From Thiomicrospira sp. WB1 (GTDB lineage Bacteria; Pseudomonadota; Gammaproteobacteria; Thiomicrospirales; Thiomicrospiraceae), in assembly GCF_001507535.1 (NCBI RefSeq), contig NZ_LQBN01000001.1, positions 310,001 to 374,000 on the forward strand: 64,000 nt of DNA, read 5' to 3'. Shown piece after piece: positions 43,843-53,598 of this stretch. The position numbers were made by a program, and so were the translations under genes. Position 1 is the first letter of the stretch. Each line of letters opens with the position of its first letter. The notes under the pieces are model-generated. The model had not been told where the DNA came from. It searched no databases and saw only the letters and a list, made by a program, of their open reading frames with translations.

Positions 43843-43869
43843 TCAACTTGGCTGAATCATCAACAAATC

Positions 43870-43881
43870 ACCAGGCCTGGT
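43870..43881. repeat. ACCAGGCCTGGT palindrome at the end of the methyltransferase gene
   Basis: Perfect copy preceded by AAATC and followed by TTATTT; its last base is the first base of the stop codon (- strand) of the methyltransferase gene. Confidence 0.85.
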
Positions 43882-44537
43882 TATTTCTGTGCCTTAATCA
43901 CCACAAACGCGCCTTGGTCATGGCCGTTCATTACACTGAGCGTAATGGCCTCGTCTTTCACGGCTTTCAGTTGCTCGGCGGTCAGTGTCTGCACCGAATC
44001 AAAATGGTGGAAACCGAGTTGGCCCAGCATCCCCATCACCTCGTCCGCGCTCATAAACGTCGCATCCTTGTAAAAGGGGCTTTGCTCTTTGTGGGCCTCA
44101 TACTGACGGCCCAGTTCGCTGTTTTTTTCCAGAAAGGCAATCACGATCTGCCCGTCGTCACTCAGCACCCGGTGCGCTTCGGTTAAGGCTTTCATCGGGT
44201 CTTCAACAAAGCACAGAGAGGTGACAAACAGCGCCCAGTCAAAGCTTGCATCGTCTAACGGAAGCGCTTCGGCGGTGCCGGCCTTGACCTGAAACCCCTT
44301 CTGCTCGGCGCGCTGGCGCATGCCTTTGGATGGCTCTACGCCCAGGTCAATTTTCAGCGGCCCCATGAATTGTCCGCTGCCGGAACCGATTTCCAGACGC
44401 CGACCGGTGTCGTCGGTCGGCATCAGCGTTTCAATCGCGTTGATTTCCGCCTGGTGCAGGCGCGGGTTGTCATCAAACCACTGATCGTACAGTTCAGCGT
44501 ATTGGTCAAACCCCTGGTTTTTTTGGGTATTGGGCAT
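43881..44537 (-). CDS. Class I SAM-dependent methyltransferase
   Basis: 218 residues. The SAM-binding motif I is RRLEIGSGSGQFMGPL, then GVEPSKGMRQRAEQ (motif II acid) and LPLDDASFDWALFVTSLCFVEDP (motif IV/post), typical of Methyltransf_11. The substrate is unknown. It follows the TonB receptor by 11 bases behind the TPP riboswitch, so expression should rise when thiamine is scarce. It might act on a thiamine precursor or on an unrelated small molecule; the sequence gives no hint. Confidence 0.85.
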   Translation of the reverse strand: MPNTQKNQGFDQYAELYDQWFDDNPRLHQAEINAIETLMPTDDTGRRLEIGSGSGQFMGPLKIDLGVEPSKGMRQRAEQKGFQVKAGTAEALPLDDASFDWALFVTSLCFVEDPMKALTEAHRVLSDDGQIVIAFLEKNSELGRQYEAHKEQSPFYKDATFMSADEVMGMLGQLGFHHFDSVQTLTAEQLKAVKDEAITLSVMNGHDQGAFVVIKAQK

Positions 44538-44548
44538 AGACGGTCTCC

Positions 44549-46630
44549 TTAGAAGTAAACGCGAGCGGTCAGGCCAAATTGACGTGGGTCACCCAGGCGC
44601 AGATAGGTCTGATTCTGCAAAAAGGCATTATAAAAACCGCGGGTTGCATAGCGCTCGTCGGTCAGGTTTTTGCCCCAGGCATAGGCTTCCCAGTCTTTGC
44701 CTTCATAGCCGATTCGGGCATTGTACAACTGATACGAGTCGGAACGGGCATTGTGGACGTTGTCAAAGTAAAAGCTGTCCATTCTGCGCATATCGGCTCG
44801 GGCGAAAAAGCCGCTGGCATGTCGGTACTGAGCACCCAATTGGAATTGATAATTGGGCGCGTGCGCCTGATCACGGTCGGACACTTCCAGTGAGCTGTTC
44901 AAGGGCGTGCCGGTGACATCCGTGTAAAGCAAGCCAAGCGAGCCAAAGGTTTGCCATTGCGGGCTCATCTGCCAGTCAAAACTGGTTTCCAGTCCGTAGT
45001 TTTTGGCCGAGTCGAGATTTTCTTTGTAGAAAATGTATTCGGCGCCGACGTAGGTGTAGCCATCCATCTGAGGGTTGTTGCGATCCATGTAAAAGGCGGT
45101 CACGTCAGTGTTCAGGGTCTGGTTGAGCCACTCGGCCTGGAAGCCGGTTTCGTAATTCCATAAGGTTTCAGCGTCAAACCAGAGTTGATCCGGGTCGGTG
45201 CTGTTGCTGCCTGTATTGAAGCCGCCGGCTTTAAAACCGCGTGTGATCGAGGCATAACCGGTCAGGCTATCGCTCAGGTCACGTGTGTAGGCCAGTGATC
45301 CGCCCCATAAGGTCTCAGAGGTGTCAAAATCATTGTCCACCTGTGTGCCATAAGAGACCTTGTCCAGCGTAAAATCCTGACGGCTGGTTTCCACCCGCAG
45401 GGTATAAGATAGGGTGTCACGCGTGGTCAAGGCCTGATCAATCTGAGTATAGGCCGCCAGTTTGCGGTGGTCGTAATCCGACTGCCCACGTTCTTCCCCG
45501 TAATAAACGCTCAGGGTGTCATTGCTTTCCGTCATGCCAGAGGCGTAGGCCCCCACCAGCCAGTCAAAGGATTGCTCGCCGATTTTAACCGGTTGGCTGG
45601 AAACCAGGCGCAGATCCTGCGTCCACTGTCGATGATGCTTGCGATTGTCAAAATAATAGTCATCGGTGTCCCAGTCGTAATCGTAGCTGTATTTGATGTC
45701 GGAATTGGTCAGGCCGGTGGTGGCAATCAGGTCAAACGCTTCGGCGCCTGTGTGGGTGACTTTGACCGAGCCAGCATTGGAGCGCTGATTGTCGTCACCC
45801 GGCTGATTGGACAGCGTGGTAAAGGTGTTGTCCTTGGCCCAGGCGTCATAGCCATTGTCAAAATTGGCGTGCAGGAGGCTCAAATCTACGGTGGTGTCCT
45901 CGGTGGCAAAGACGCGCAGTTTGCCGCGTAAAGTCAGCTCGTCTTTCTGGTTGGTGTCGTTGCGATTGAGTGTGTCGTTTTCATAAAACCCGTCGCTTTT
46001 GTGCTTGAACACGGCGATGCGGTATTGCGTCGCATCCGGGGCATCGCTGACTGGACCAGAGGTCATCAGACCGACTTCGGTATGACCGTATTCGCCCAGA
46101 CTGGTTTCCACCATGCTTTCCCGGTAGGGCGTGGGGTCGTTGGTCTGGATATTGATCAGTCCGCCGATGGCGGCCTGGCCATAACGGGTATTTTGCGGGC
46201 CACGCAGCACTTCCACCTGTTGAACGTCAAACAGGTTGCCGATGCCGCCCAGGCCACTGAAATCCATGCCATCAATGGCCAGTCCCACGCTGCTGTTGGG
46301 GGCACCAGTGTAGTCGTCGCGCGCGCCAATGCCGCGAATTTGGATGTGACGGACACGTGCGTTCTGGTTGGAAACGTTCACATTGGGCGTGGTCAGCAGG
46401 ATGTCATCGGTGTGGGTCGCGCCCTGGTCCTTCAGGTCCGCACTGTCGTACACCGTCAGGCTGGTGGCCATGTCACTGGCCTGACTCTCGCGCAGGTCTG
46501 CCTGGATTGTCACCGGTGCCAATTGAGTTTGGTCCGTGGACGAAGTGCTTTGAGCCAGTGCCACGCCAGTGGGCACCAGGCCGATCAGAACGGCGGTTAA
46601 GGGTTTGAGTTTGAAATGCGTTGTGGTCAT
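44549..46630 (-). CDS. TonB-dependent receptor, TPP-riboswitch controlled
   Basis: 693 residues. A signal peptide (LTAVLIGLVPTGVALAQ) precedes a TonB-box region and plug (about 40-150, with VEVLRGPQNTRYGQAAIGG and INIQTNDPTP), and a 22-strand barrel ending in the aromatic LTARVYF typical of outer-membrane proteins. Barrel segment GSLAYTRDLSDSLTGYASITRG is typical of siderophore/vitamin receptors. The TPP riboswitch about 110 bases upstream and the pnuT and YkoF-type genes downstream identify thiamine or a precursor as cargo, comparable to Omr1 described in THI-box surveys. Confidence 0.88.
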   Translation of the reverse strand: MTTTHFKLKPLTAVLIGLVPTGVALAQSTSSTDQTQLAPVTIQADLRESQASDMATSLTVYDSADLKDQGATHTDDILLTTPNVNVSNQNARVRHIQIRGIGARDDYTGAPNSSVGLAIDGMDFSGLGGIGNLFDVQQVEVLRGPQNTRYGQAAIGGLINIQTNDPTPYRESMVETSLGEYGHTEVGLMTSGPVSDAPDATQYRIAVFKHKSDGFYENDTLNRNDTNQKDELTLRGKLRVFATEDTTVDLSLLHANFDNGYDAWAKDNTFTTLSNQPGDDNQRSNAGSVKVTHTGAEAFDLIATTGLTNSDIKYSYDYDWDTDDYYFDNRKHHRQWTQDLRLVSSQPVKIGEQSFDWLVGAYASGMTESNDTLSVYYGEERGQSDYDHRKLAAYTQIDQALTTRDTLSYTLRVETSRQDFTLDKVSYGTQVDNDFDTSETLWGGSLAYTRDLSDSLTGYASITRGFKAGGFNTGSNSTDPDQLWFDAETLWNYETGFQAEWLNQTLNTDVTAFYMDRNNPQMDGYTYVGAEYIFYKENLDSAKNYGLETSFDWQMSPQWQTFGSLGLLYTDVTGTPLNSSLEVSDRDQAHAPNYQFQLGAQYRHASGFFARADMRRMDSFYFDNVHNARSDSYQLYNARIGYEGKDWEAYAWGKNLTDERYATRGFYNAFLQNQTYLRLGDPRQFGLTARVYF

Positions 46631-46645
46631 TGTGTATTCCTTTTT

Positions 46646-46657
46646 ACCAGGCCTGGT
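46646..46657. repeat. ACCAGGCCTGGT palindrome in the TonB receptor leader
   Basis: Perfect copy in the gap between the TPP riboswitch and the receptor start, preceded (plus strand) by TTTTT. It is only 16 bases upstream of the start codon, so a hairpin here could affect initiation. Confidence 0.85.
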
Positions 46658-46742
46658 GATTTCAGGCTTGTGACAAAAAAGGAACAGGAAATTGCAGAGT
46701 TCTGCGTCTGGACGAGCGGAAAACGGGTCCGCTAAGACAAAG

Positions 46743-46852
46743 ATGGGCTGCAGCCTGTTCCTACGCCAGTATTAACTGGATCAGGTTTAAAGGGTTCCCA
46801 TCTGTGATGGATCTCAGGCCGTAACGACCACCCCTCGGCTTGGGCGTTGTGA
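46743..46852 (-). ncRNA. TPP riboswitch (THI element)
   Basis: The - strand contains the conserved core in order: GAGGGGTGG, then GGCCTGAGATCC, GGGAACCCTTTAAACCTGAT, CAGTTAATACTGGCGTAGG and AACAGGC. This is the thi-box with P4 and P5 helices formed. It precedes the TonB receptor gene, so thiamine pyrophosphate should shut down the receptor operon by termination or ribosome-site sequestering. The gap 46631-46921 holds this switch and one palindrome and nothing else. Confidence 0.93.
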
Positions 46853-46921
46853 AACGCTTTTTAGATTATAGCCACAATTGACCTGGCTTGGCAATGCGTG
46901 CTTCCCCGTACGGGGGTGGAA

Positions 46922-47989
46922 TCAAGGAAAATCGGGAATGCTGTCCTGGTCGTAAGGCAGTTGTTCGTCGGTTTGAATGGCATCGGCAAAATCGCCCACG
47001 CGGGCTTCGGCCAGATCGGTGCGGGCAAAGCGGGCCAGATGAAACAGCGCTTCGCCTTCGTGCACCAGTGGGCTTTTCATCTGACCGATGATCAGGCCAT
47101 TGAAGGGGGCGATGATTTCGGCCTGGTCTTCACCGAAGGGGTCTGAGACCACGCCCATGAGGGTCTGGCCTTTCTGTACGCGGTCGCCGTCCTGGACCAG
47201 CGAGCGGAAGATGCCGCTTTGAGACGCACGCACCCAGCTGGTGTTACGGGCGATGACGGGCGTCTGGGTAGGCTTTTTGCGGCGCTGATCCGTGATCATG
47301 CCCAGTGATTTCATCACGTTGAGAATGCCCCGCACGCCAGCACGAATTGACATTTCGTCAAAGCGTAGCGCTTCCCCGGCTTCATAGAGCAAGACGGGCA
47401 TATTGTTTTCAACCGCCGCGGCGCGAAGGGACCCATCCCGTAAGGGCATGTTCATCATCACCGGGGCGCCGAAGGCTTCGGCCATGGCCAGGGTGGCGGG
47501 GTCATCGAGATTGGCTCGGATCTGTGGCAGATTGGAGCGGTTGATCGCGCCAGTGTGCAGATCAATGCCGTGCGTGCAGAGTGAGGCCACTTCCTGCAGA
47601 AAAAAATGCGCCATGCGTCCGGCCAATGACCCTTTAGGCGAACCCGGAAAGCTGCGGTTCAGGTCCCGTCGATCCGGCAGGTAACGGCTTTGATGAATGA
47701 ACCCATACAGGTTGACGATGGGCACGGCCACCAGCGTGCCTTTGAGGCGTTTGAGTGACTTGACCTGCAACAGACGGCGGATGATTTCCACCCCATTGAG
47801 CTCATCACCGTGAATGGCGGCGCTCACCAGCAACACTGGGCCTTTCTGGCGGCCATGGATCACCTGAACCGGCATGTTCAGTTCGGTGTGGGTATAGAGT
47901 TTGCCCATTTCCAGATCGACCGTCTGACGTTCGCCCGGCGCGATGCTGACGCCGCCGATGGAAAAAGGGCGGTTTTTGGTGCTCGGCAT
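46922..47989 (-). CDS. Succinylglutamate desuccinylase/aspartoacylase-family deacylase (M14)
   Basis: 355 residues. Zinc-site residues are in AAIHGDELNGVEI (His and Glu) and DLHTGAINRSN (His), with SRYLPDRRDLNRSFPG as the arginine/aspartate region. The C-terminal half (WVRASQSGIFRSLVQDGDRVQ, GVVSDPFGE) is a lipoyl-like beta domain that many of these proteins share. It follows rimK by three bases on the same strand. The RimK-M14 pair is widespread in gammaproteobacteria; together they may add and remove amino acids or acyl groups on a protein or small peptide. The DoeB-type use in ectoine degradation is unlikely because the operon is elsewhere. Confidence 0.87.
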   Translation of the reverse strand: MPSTKNRPFSIGGVSIAPGERQTVDLEMGKLYTHTELNMPVQVIHGRQKGPVLLVSAAIHGDELNGVEIIRRLLQVKSLKRLKGTLVAVPIVNLYGFIHQSRYLPDRRDLNRSFPGSPKGSLAGRMAHFFLQEVASLCTHGIDLHTGAINRSNLPQIRANLDDPATLAMAEAFGAPVMMNMPLRDGSLRAAAVENNMPVLLYEAGEALRFDEMSIRAGVRGILNVMKSLGMITDQRRKKPTQTPVIARNTSWVRASQSGIFRSLVQDGDRVQKGQTLMGVVSDPFGEDQAEIIAPFNGLIIGQMKSPLVHEGEALFHLARFARTDLAEARVGDFADAIQTDEQLPYDQDSIPDFP

Positions 47990-47992
47990 GAC

Positions 47993-48898
47993 TCAGCCTT
48001 TGCCTTTGGTGCGGGTGTTATGCGGGCGGGCGTTTTTTTCGATGAAGGCGATGATCTGTCCGGCGATGTCTTTGTTGGTCGCGGTTTCAATGCCCTCAAT
48101 ACCGGGGGAGGAGTTGACCTCCATCACCACGGGGCCATGGTTGGAGCGTAACAGATCCACGCCGCAGACATTGAGCCCCATGATTTTGGCGGCTCGCACC
48201 GCCGTGGCCCGTTCTTCCGGGGTGATGCGGGTCAGTGTGGCGGAACCGCCCTGATGCAGATTGGAGCGAAATTCGCCTTCTTTGGCCTGACGTTTCATGC
48301 TGGCCACCACTTTGCCGCCAATCACAAAACAGCGTAAATCCGCGCCTTTGGCTTCCTGGATGAACTCCTGCACCAGAATATTGGCCTTGAGACCCTGAAA
48401 GGCTTCGATCACCGATTCCGCCGCTGAGTGGGTTTCGGCCAACACCACGCCTTTGCCCTGAGTGCCTTCCAGCAGTTTGATCACGACGGGCGCACCGCCG
48501 ACGCTTTGCAGTAGATCGTTGACGTCATCGGGGGAGTGCGCAAACCCGGTCACCGGCAGGCCCACGCCGCGGCGCGAGAGCAGTTGCAGACTGCGCAGCT
48601 TGTCGCGGGAGCGAGAGATCGCCACCGATTCGTTCAAGGGGTAGACGCCCATCATTTCAAACTGGCGCAGCACGGCGGTGCCATAAAAGGTGATGGAGGC
48701 ACCGATGCGCGGAATGATGGCGTCGAATCCGTCCAGTACCTCGCCTTTGTAGTGCACTTTGGGGTTGTTGGCGGTGATGTTCATGTAACAGCGCAACGCA
48801 TCAATCACCTTTACCGTATGCCCGCGTTCTTCGGCGGCTTCAATCAGGCGACGGGTGGAATAGAGCTTGGCATTGCGAGACAGAATGGCGATGTTCAT
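47993..48898 (-). CDS. rimK: RimK-family ATP-grasp amino-acid ligase
   Basis: 301 residues from the ATG at 48898 behind GGGAG; the longer frame lacks a site. It has the RimK opening [18 protein letters not shown], the ATP-grasp core [22 protein letters not shown], and [37 protein letters not shown]. RimK attaches glutamates to ribosomal protein S6 or makes poly-glutamate, a modification linked to translation control. Length matches E. coli RimK. The M14 deacylase follows immediately. Confidence 0.93.
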   Translation of the reverse strand: MNIAILSRNAKLYSTRRLIEAAEERGHTVKVIDALRCYMNITANNPKVHYKGEVLDGFDAIIPRIGASITFYGTAVLRQFEMMGVYPLNESVAISRSRDKLRSLQLLSRRGVGLPVTGFAHSPDDVNDLLQSVGGAPVVIKLLEGTQGKGVVLAETHSAAESVIEAFQGLKANILVQEFIQEAKGADLRCFVIGGKVVASMKRQAKEGEFRSNLHQGGSATLTRITPEERATAVRAAKIMGLNVCGVDLLRSNHGPVVMEVNSSPGIEGIETATNKDIAGQIIAFIEKNARPHNTRTKGKG

Positions 48899-49074
48899 AA
48901 AACGATGATCTCCCGATTTTTGCTTCCATAGTAAGACAATTCCGGTTTGCCTGCATGTGAATTTAAACAATGAAAAAACGGAGCTCATAGCGGTTTGAAG
49001 CGCGGAAAAAGGACGGGAATCGACTGAAACGGCGCCCCTGGAAAACGGTAAAATAGTGCCAAAAAGGAGTGACC

Positions 49075-50466
49075 ATGGCCGAGACCGACGTGACCGATCA
49101 AACCTATTTAACCGACAGCCCGTCCGATACGCAGACGCTTTTGCTGTCGTTGCAGAAATTGCTGGCCGACCCGGAAGCTCAAGGAGAGGTCTGTGCCTTT
49201 CTCGACGGCCTCAATGACACTGAAATCGCGCTGTTGCTCGAATCGTTCCCATCCACGGAGCGCGAGCGCATCTGGCAGTGTGTGCCCCAGTCCCTGCAAG
49301 GGGAAGTATTGGCCGAGATTGGCGAGGAGGTGCGTTCCGGTATTATGGCGGACATGCCGGTCGAAGCGGTGACCAATCTGACTCAAAACCTGCCGCCGGA
49401 AGACGTCACCGAACTGCTGGGCACGGTCAATCCTGAGATCAAGGAAGCGGTGATCGAAACCCTCGACACCCCGGTGCGTGATTACGTGGAGACCCTGCAG
49501 GGCTATGGCGAAAACCAGGTGGGACGGTTTATGGACCCGGACACCGCCAACGTCAAGCAAGGGGTCAGCCTGGAAACGGTGCAGCGCTATGTGCGCATCA
49601 ATCAGCTACTGGACGCTGAATCGCAGGAACTGATGGTCACGGACAAAGACAACTACCTCGTCGGTGCGTTGAGTCTGGTGGATCTGGTCAAGCAGAATCA
49701 GGAAGCGCTGGTGGATGAATACATGCACATGCCCACCTATCTGGTCGATACCATGGACACACATGAAGCGGCGACGATTCTGCGCTCCAAGGAACTGAGT
49801 TTTGTGCCGGTGGTGAACGAAGCCGGCATTCTGGTGGGGCAGCTCAACAGCTCCGAAATCATGGCGCTGACGCGTGACGATGCCGATGCGACATTATTGG
49901 GCATGTCCGGGGTCAAAGAGGAAGACGAGTTGTTTGCGCCCATTCGTTCCAGTGCCAAAAGCCGAGGCGTGTGGCTGGGCATCAACCTGGCCACGGCGTT
50001 TCTGGCCGCCTGGGTGATCGGGCAGTTTGAAGCCGTCCTGTCGCAAGTGGTGGCATTGGCGGTGTTGATGCCGGTGGTCGCCAGCATGGGTGGCATCGCC
50101 GGCAGTCAGACGCTGACCGTGGTGATCCGAGGTATGGCCATGGGGCAGATCGGGGGCAACAACCGCTGGTGGCTGATGAACAAGGAACTCTGGGTCGGCA
50201 TGATCGGGGGTGCGGTCTGGGGTGCGGTGGTGGCCGTGGTGGCTCAGATCTGGTTTGAAAACGCGATGATCACGCTGGTGATTGCGCTGGCGATTTTGAT
50301 CAACATGACCGTGGCCAATGTGGCGGGGATTTCCATTCCCCTGCTGCTCAAACGCATGGGCATTGATCCGGCATTGTCCGGCGCGGTGATTCTCACCACC
50401 GTCACCGATGTGGTCGGGTTCATGTCGTTCCTGGGCCTGGCGACCCTGTTGATCCTGTCGGTTTAA
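49075..50466 (+). CDS. mgtE: Magnesium transporter MgtE
   Basis: 463 residues from the ATG at 49075, five bases after an AAGGAG site; a GTG two codons upstream is less likely. The N-terminal superhelical domain (residues about 20-135) is followed by two CBS domains (about 140-255; a slightly shortened one with [11 protein letters not shown]) and five TM helices. The pore signature [18 protein letters not shown] and the inner [13 protein letters not shown] and [10 protein letters not shown] are intact. Mg2+ bound at the CBS gate closes the channel. It is convergent with sulP across an extended palindrome. Confidence 0.95.
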   Translation: MAETDVTDQTYLTDSPSDTQTLLLSLQKLLADPEAQGEVCAFLDGLNDTEIALLLESFPSTERERIWQCVPQSLQGEVLAEIGEEVRSGIMADMPVEAVTNLTQNLPPEDVTELLGTVNPEIKEAVIETLDTPVRDYVETLQGYGENQVGRFMDPDTANVKQGVSLETVQRYVRINQLLDAESQELMVTDKDNYLVGALSLVDLVKQNQEALVDEYMHMPTYLVDTMDTHEAATILRSKELSFVPVVNEAGILVGQLNSSEIMALTRDDADATLLGMSGVKEEDELFAPIRSSAKSRGVWLGINLATAFLAAWVIGQFEAVLSQVVALAVLMPVVASMGGIAGSQTLTVVIRGMAMGQIGGNNRWWLMNKELWVGMIGGAVWGAVVAVVAQIWFENAMITLVIALAILINMTVANVAGISIPLLLKRMGIDPALSGAVILTTVTDVVGFMSFLGLATLLILSV

Positions 50467-50474
50467 CACCGAAT

Positions 50475-50514
50475 GCCCCTTATTTTTAACCAGGCCTGGT
50501 CAAAAACAAGGGGC
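50475..50514. repeat. 40-bp extended palindrome between convergent mgtE and sulP
   Basis: Core ACCAGGCCTGGT at 50489-50500 lies in a larger inverted repeat: GCCCCTT, five T, then the core, then five A and AAGGGGC, with one non-pairing base beside each homopolymer run on either side. Any transcript would fold into an 18-pair hairpin with a GGCC loop. It sits eight bases beyond the mgtE stop. It may end both transcripts, although no T-run trails it. Confidence 0.85.
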
Positions 50515-50524
50515 GGGCGCGCCT

Positions 50525-51844
50525 TCAGTTGATTTCCTGTTCGTCGCTTTTGAACTTATTGAAATAGTCCCGCACGATGGCCGTGGTGGGGCGGCTTTCA
50601 ATGTTTTTGAAAATCACATAATAGATGGTGGCATGAATCACCAGTGTGATGATCAACCCTTCGAAAATGCCCACCTTGAACACCAGAATGCCGCAGAGCG
50701 TTGCCAGCAGCAGGGCGTAAGGGCCGTGTTTGGCGATGTGCAGCAGACCCAGTACCATTTTGATCCCGACGAAGGTCATGATGATCGCCAGGGCAAAGTA
50801 CGGCAGGTGGTCCAGATGGTGGCTGTTGAACACGAAAAAGGTGATCAGCAGGCCGATGATCAGCACCGACAGTTTGGTGTAGGCCCCGGCCAGACGGTTG
50901 GTGGAGGATTTCGCCAGACCGTCGAGGTTGGTCATGCCGTTGAAGAAGGAGGCGCCCATGTTGGCCACCCAGATGGCCAGAAGGGAGTGGTTGGAGTTAC
51001 AGGGGCGTTTCAAAGGGTCGATTTTCTCAATCGCCGCGTTGCTCATGACCTGTTCGATCACATCCACCACGGCCAGCATCATGGCAAAAAAGACCGCATA
51101 CACCCACATCCAGGCGCTGTCAAAATCGGGAATCGGCAGCCCCAGCTCGAAATCCACGTCTTCGACTTTGAGCATTTTGACGTCAAAGAACCAGGCCGCG
51201 ACGATGCCAAACAGAATCAGCACAAAATACGGCAGGGCGGGTTTGGTGTCTTTGTATTTACGAAACAGGCCCAAAAAGATGACCACGCCGAGCAATGACA
51301 GGATGATCACCTGAATTCTGGGTTCGGTCCAGAATTCTTCGCCGGCACTGAGGCCGACCGGCAACATCCAAAGAAACGGCAGAAATTTGAGCGCGATTTT
51401 GAGTCCGATCCCGGCGAGCAACCCTTCCACCAGATACCCCGGCACCGCCATCAACAGGTAGCGCTGCCAGTTAAACTTCCAGATCAGGGCCTGAAAAGAG
51501 GCGGTAAGGAAGATAATAAACGCCATGTTTTCCAGGCCGAAGGTGGCGACGCCCATGGCCAGAATCGGGGCCAGCCCGGCGGCGATGCCGGGGGCGCCGA
51601 TGAAATTACCCGGACGGAACCAGGCAAACAGAAACCCGATGAACGAAGCGAAGGCCACCGTGGCCAGGCCCACCTGGATCGGATAGTCCGACATCAGGGC
51701 GATGCCGATGGACAGCGGGATCGCCATGGTCGCGGTGATGACCCCGGCCTGAACGTCTCTGACGGCGTATTCTTTGCGAAACGCGGCGGAGCCTGGATCG
51801 GTGGTGGGTGTGGTGGCTTCCTGGCTGGTCTCGGATTGTGACAT
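50525..51844 (-). CDS. SulP-family anion transporter without STAS domain
   Basis: 439 residues from the ATG at 51844 behind AAGGTG. It has about eleven or twelve hydrophobic helices; the N-terminal signature IPLSIGIALMSDYPIQVGLA and the GAPGIAAGLAPILA stretch fit SulP/SLC26 transporters. The normal C-terminal STAS domain is missing: the protein ends shortly after the last helix with KSDEQEIN. Such short SulP proteins have been linked to bicarbonate, sulfate or molybdate uptake in aquatic gammaproteobacteria; a dicarboxylate or bicarbonate role is only a suggestion. No carbonic anhydrase lies beside it. Confidence 0.82.
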   Translation of the reverse strand: MSQSETSQEATTPTTDPGSAAFRKEYAVRDVQAGVITATMAIPLSIGIALMSDYPIQVGLATVAFASFIGFLFAWFRPGNFIGAPGIAAGLAPILAMGVATFGLENMAFIIFLTASFQALIWKFNWQRYLLMAVPGYLVEGLLAGIGLKIALKFLPFLWMLPVGLSAGEEFWTEPRIQVIILSLLGVVIFLGLFRKYKDTKPALPYFVLILFGIVAAWFFDVKMLKVEDVDFELGLPIPDFDSAWMWVYAVFFAMMLAVVDVIEQVMSNAAIEKIDPLKRPCNSNHSLLAIWVANMGASFFNGMTNLDGLAKSSTNRLAGAYTKLSVLIIGLLITFFVFNSHHLDHLPYFALAIIMTFVGIKMVLGLLHIAKHGPYALLLATLCGILVFKVGIFEGLIITLVIHATIYYVIFKNIESRPTTAIVRDYFNKFKSDEQEIN

Positions 51845-52140
51845 GGTTTTCACCTTTTAGCAGATGCCCATTAGCTCAGACCCAACTTGTGTCGCGCTTT
51901 TTGACGGCCAGCAGGGTCTCTTGCAGAGCAAACAAATATAAGTAGATCAGAGTAGTGTCGTAGACACGGGCGAAAAAGAACAATTGAAAATTAAGGTTGG
52001 ACCCATAGATAATTTTCAATGGAAAGGATGCGGCCAAGGAGATTTAGCACGAGAAAGGGCGTTGACCGGCAGGAAAAGCAATCGTAACGCAGCGACCCGC
52101 TTTCGCGAGTCGCTGTGAGGTCAAACCGTCCTATGAAGGA
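51845..52140. other. Gene-free gap between sulP and azoR
   Basis: About 296 bases without a credible reading frame. It holds an inverted repeat CAGCGAC/GTCGCTG at 52090-52115 with a 12-base centre that could end the azoR message. No T-run follows. Nothing else recognised. Confidence 0.5.
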
Positions 52141-52758
52141 TCAATCGGTCAGTTGAGCCAGCCAGGCATCGACGCTCTGACGCGCCTGGACCTCCCCTTT
52201 TTCCTGACTGGCTTCGTCGCCAGCCATGCCGGGAAGGTTGATCACGGTGACGTCATCAATGCCGATGAAATTCAAGGCGGTTTTAAGATAGGGGCCGACA
52301 AAATTCATGGCGTCCATGGGCGGTTGCGTGTAGTCGCCACCGGACGCGGCCAGGATCACGGCCCGTTTGTTTGCCAGCAACCCTTGCGGTCCGTTTTCGG
52401 TGTAAACGAAGGTCTCACCCACGCGCAGAACGTGGTCGATCCAGGCTTTGAGTGTGGACGGGATGGTGAAGTTGTACATGGCCGTGCCAATTAAGAGCAC
52501 ATCCGCGTCTTTGAGCTGATTCAGGTATTGGTCGGATCGCGTCAGGACGTCTTTTTGTGCCTCGCTGCGTTCCTCGGGCCGGGTGAAGTAGGCACCAATC
52601 ATGGCTTCGGTCATGTGTGGCGGTGGGTTCTGCGCAAAATCGAGTTGCGCCAGGGTCTCGTGGCCGGCATTTGACCAGGCCTGGTGAAAATAATGAGTCA
52701 GGTTTTTGGAGTGCGAGCCTTGTGTCAGGGCACTGGCATCAATTTGTAGCAGTTTCAT
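52141..52758 (-). CDS. azoR: FMN-dependent NADH-azoreductase
   Basis: 205 residues, usual AzoR length. Flavodoxin-like fold: the phosphate-binding IDASALTQGSHSKN, then IGTAMYNFTIPSTLKAWIDHVLRVGETFVY, where PMYNF-type residues bind FMN, and AASGGDYTQPPMDAMNF. It reduces quinones and azo dyes with NADH in the cytosol, protecting against thiol stress. The palindrome lies in frame at 52674, encoding HQAW. The start follows GAGGTCGCG. Confidence 0.93.
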   Translation of the reverse strand: MKLLQIDASALTQGSHSKNLTHYFHQAWSNAGHETLAQLDFAQNPPPHMTEAMIGAYFTRPEERSEAQKDVLTRSDQYLNQLKDADVLLIGTAMYNFTIPSTLKAWIDHVLRVGETFVYTENGPQGLLANKRAVILAASGGDYTQPPMDAMNFVGPYLKTALNFIGIDDVTVINLPGMAGDEASQEKGEVQARQSVDAWLAQLTD

Positions 52759-52840
52759 CGCGACCTCTTGCCTCTTGCATTGCGTTGATGGAATGCCGTC
52801 AGTTTAGCGAAACGAGGTTGGGAATCCGAGAGGGCAGGTA

Positions 52841-52871
52841 GAAAAAGACTGTTGCCGGAATGGCAACAGTC
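52841..52871 (-). terminator. Terminator after adk
   Basis: On the - strand GACTGTTGCC pairs perfectly with GGCAACAGTC around a five-base loop and is followed by TTTTTC. It lies just past the adk stop. Confidence 0.92.
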
Positions 52872-52886
52872 GAATGGGTGACGGCT

Positions 52887-53567
<681 letters not shown>

Positions 53568-53598
53568 TTAACAAAATTCATGGCCCCATGCCCGTCTC

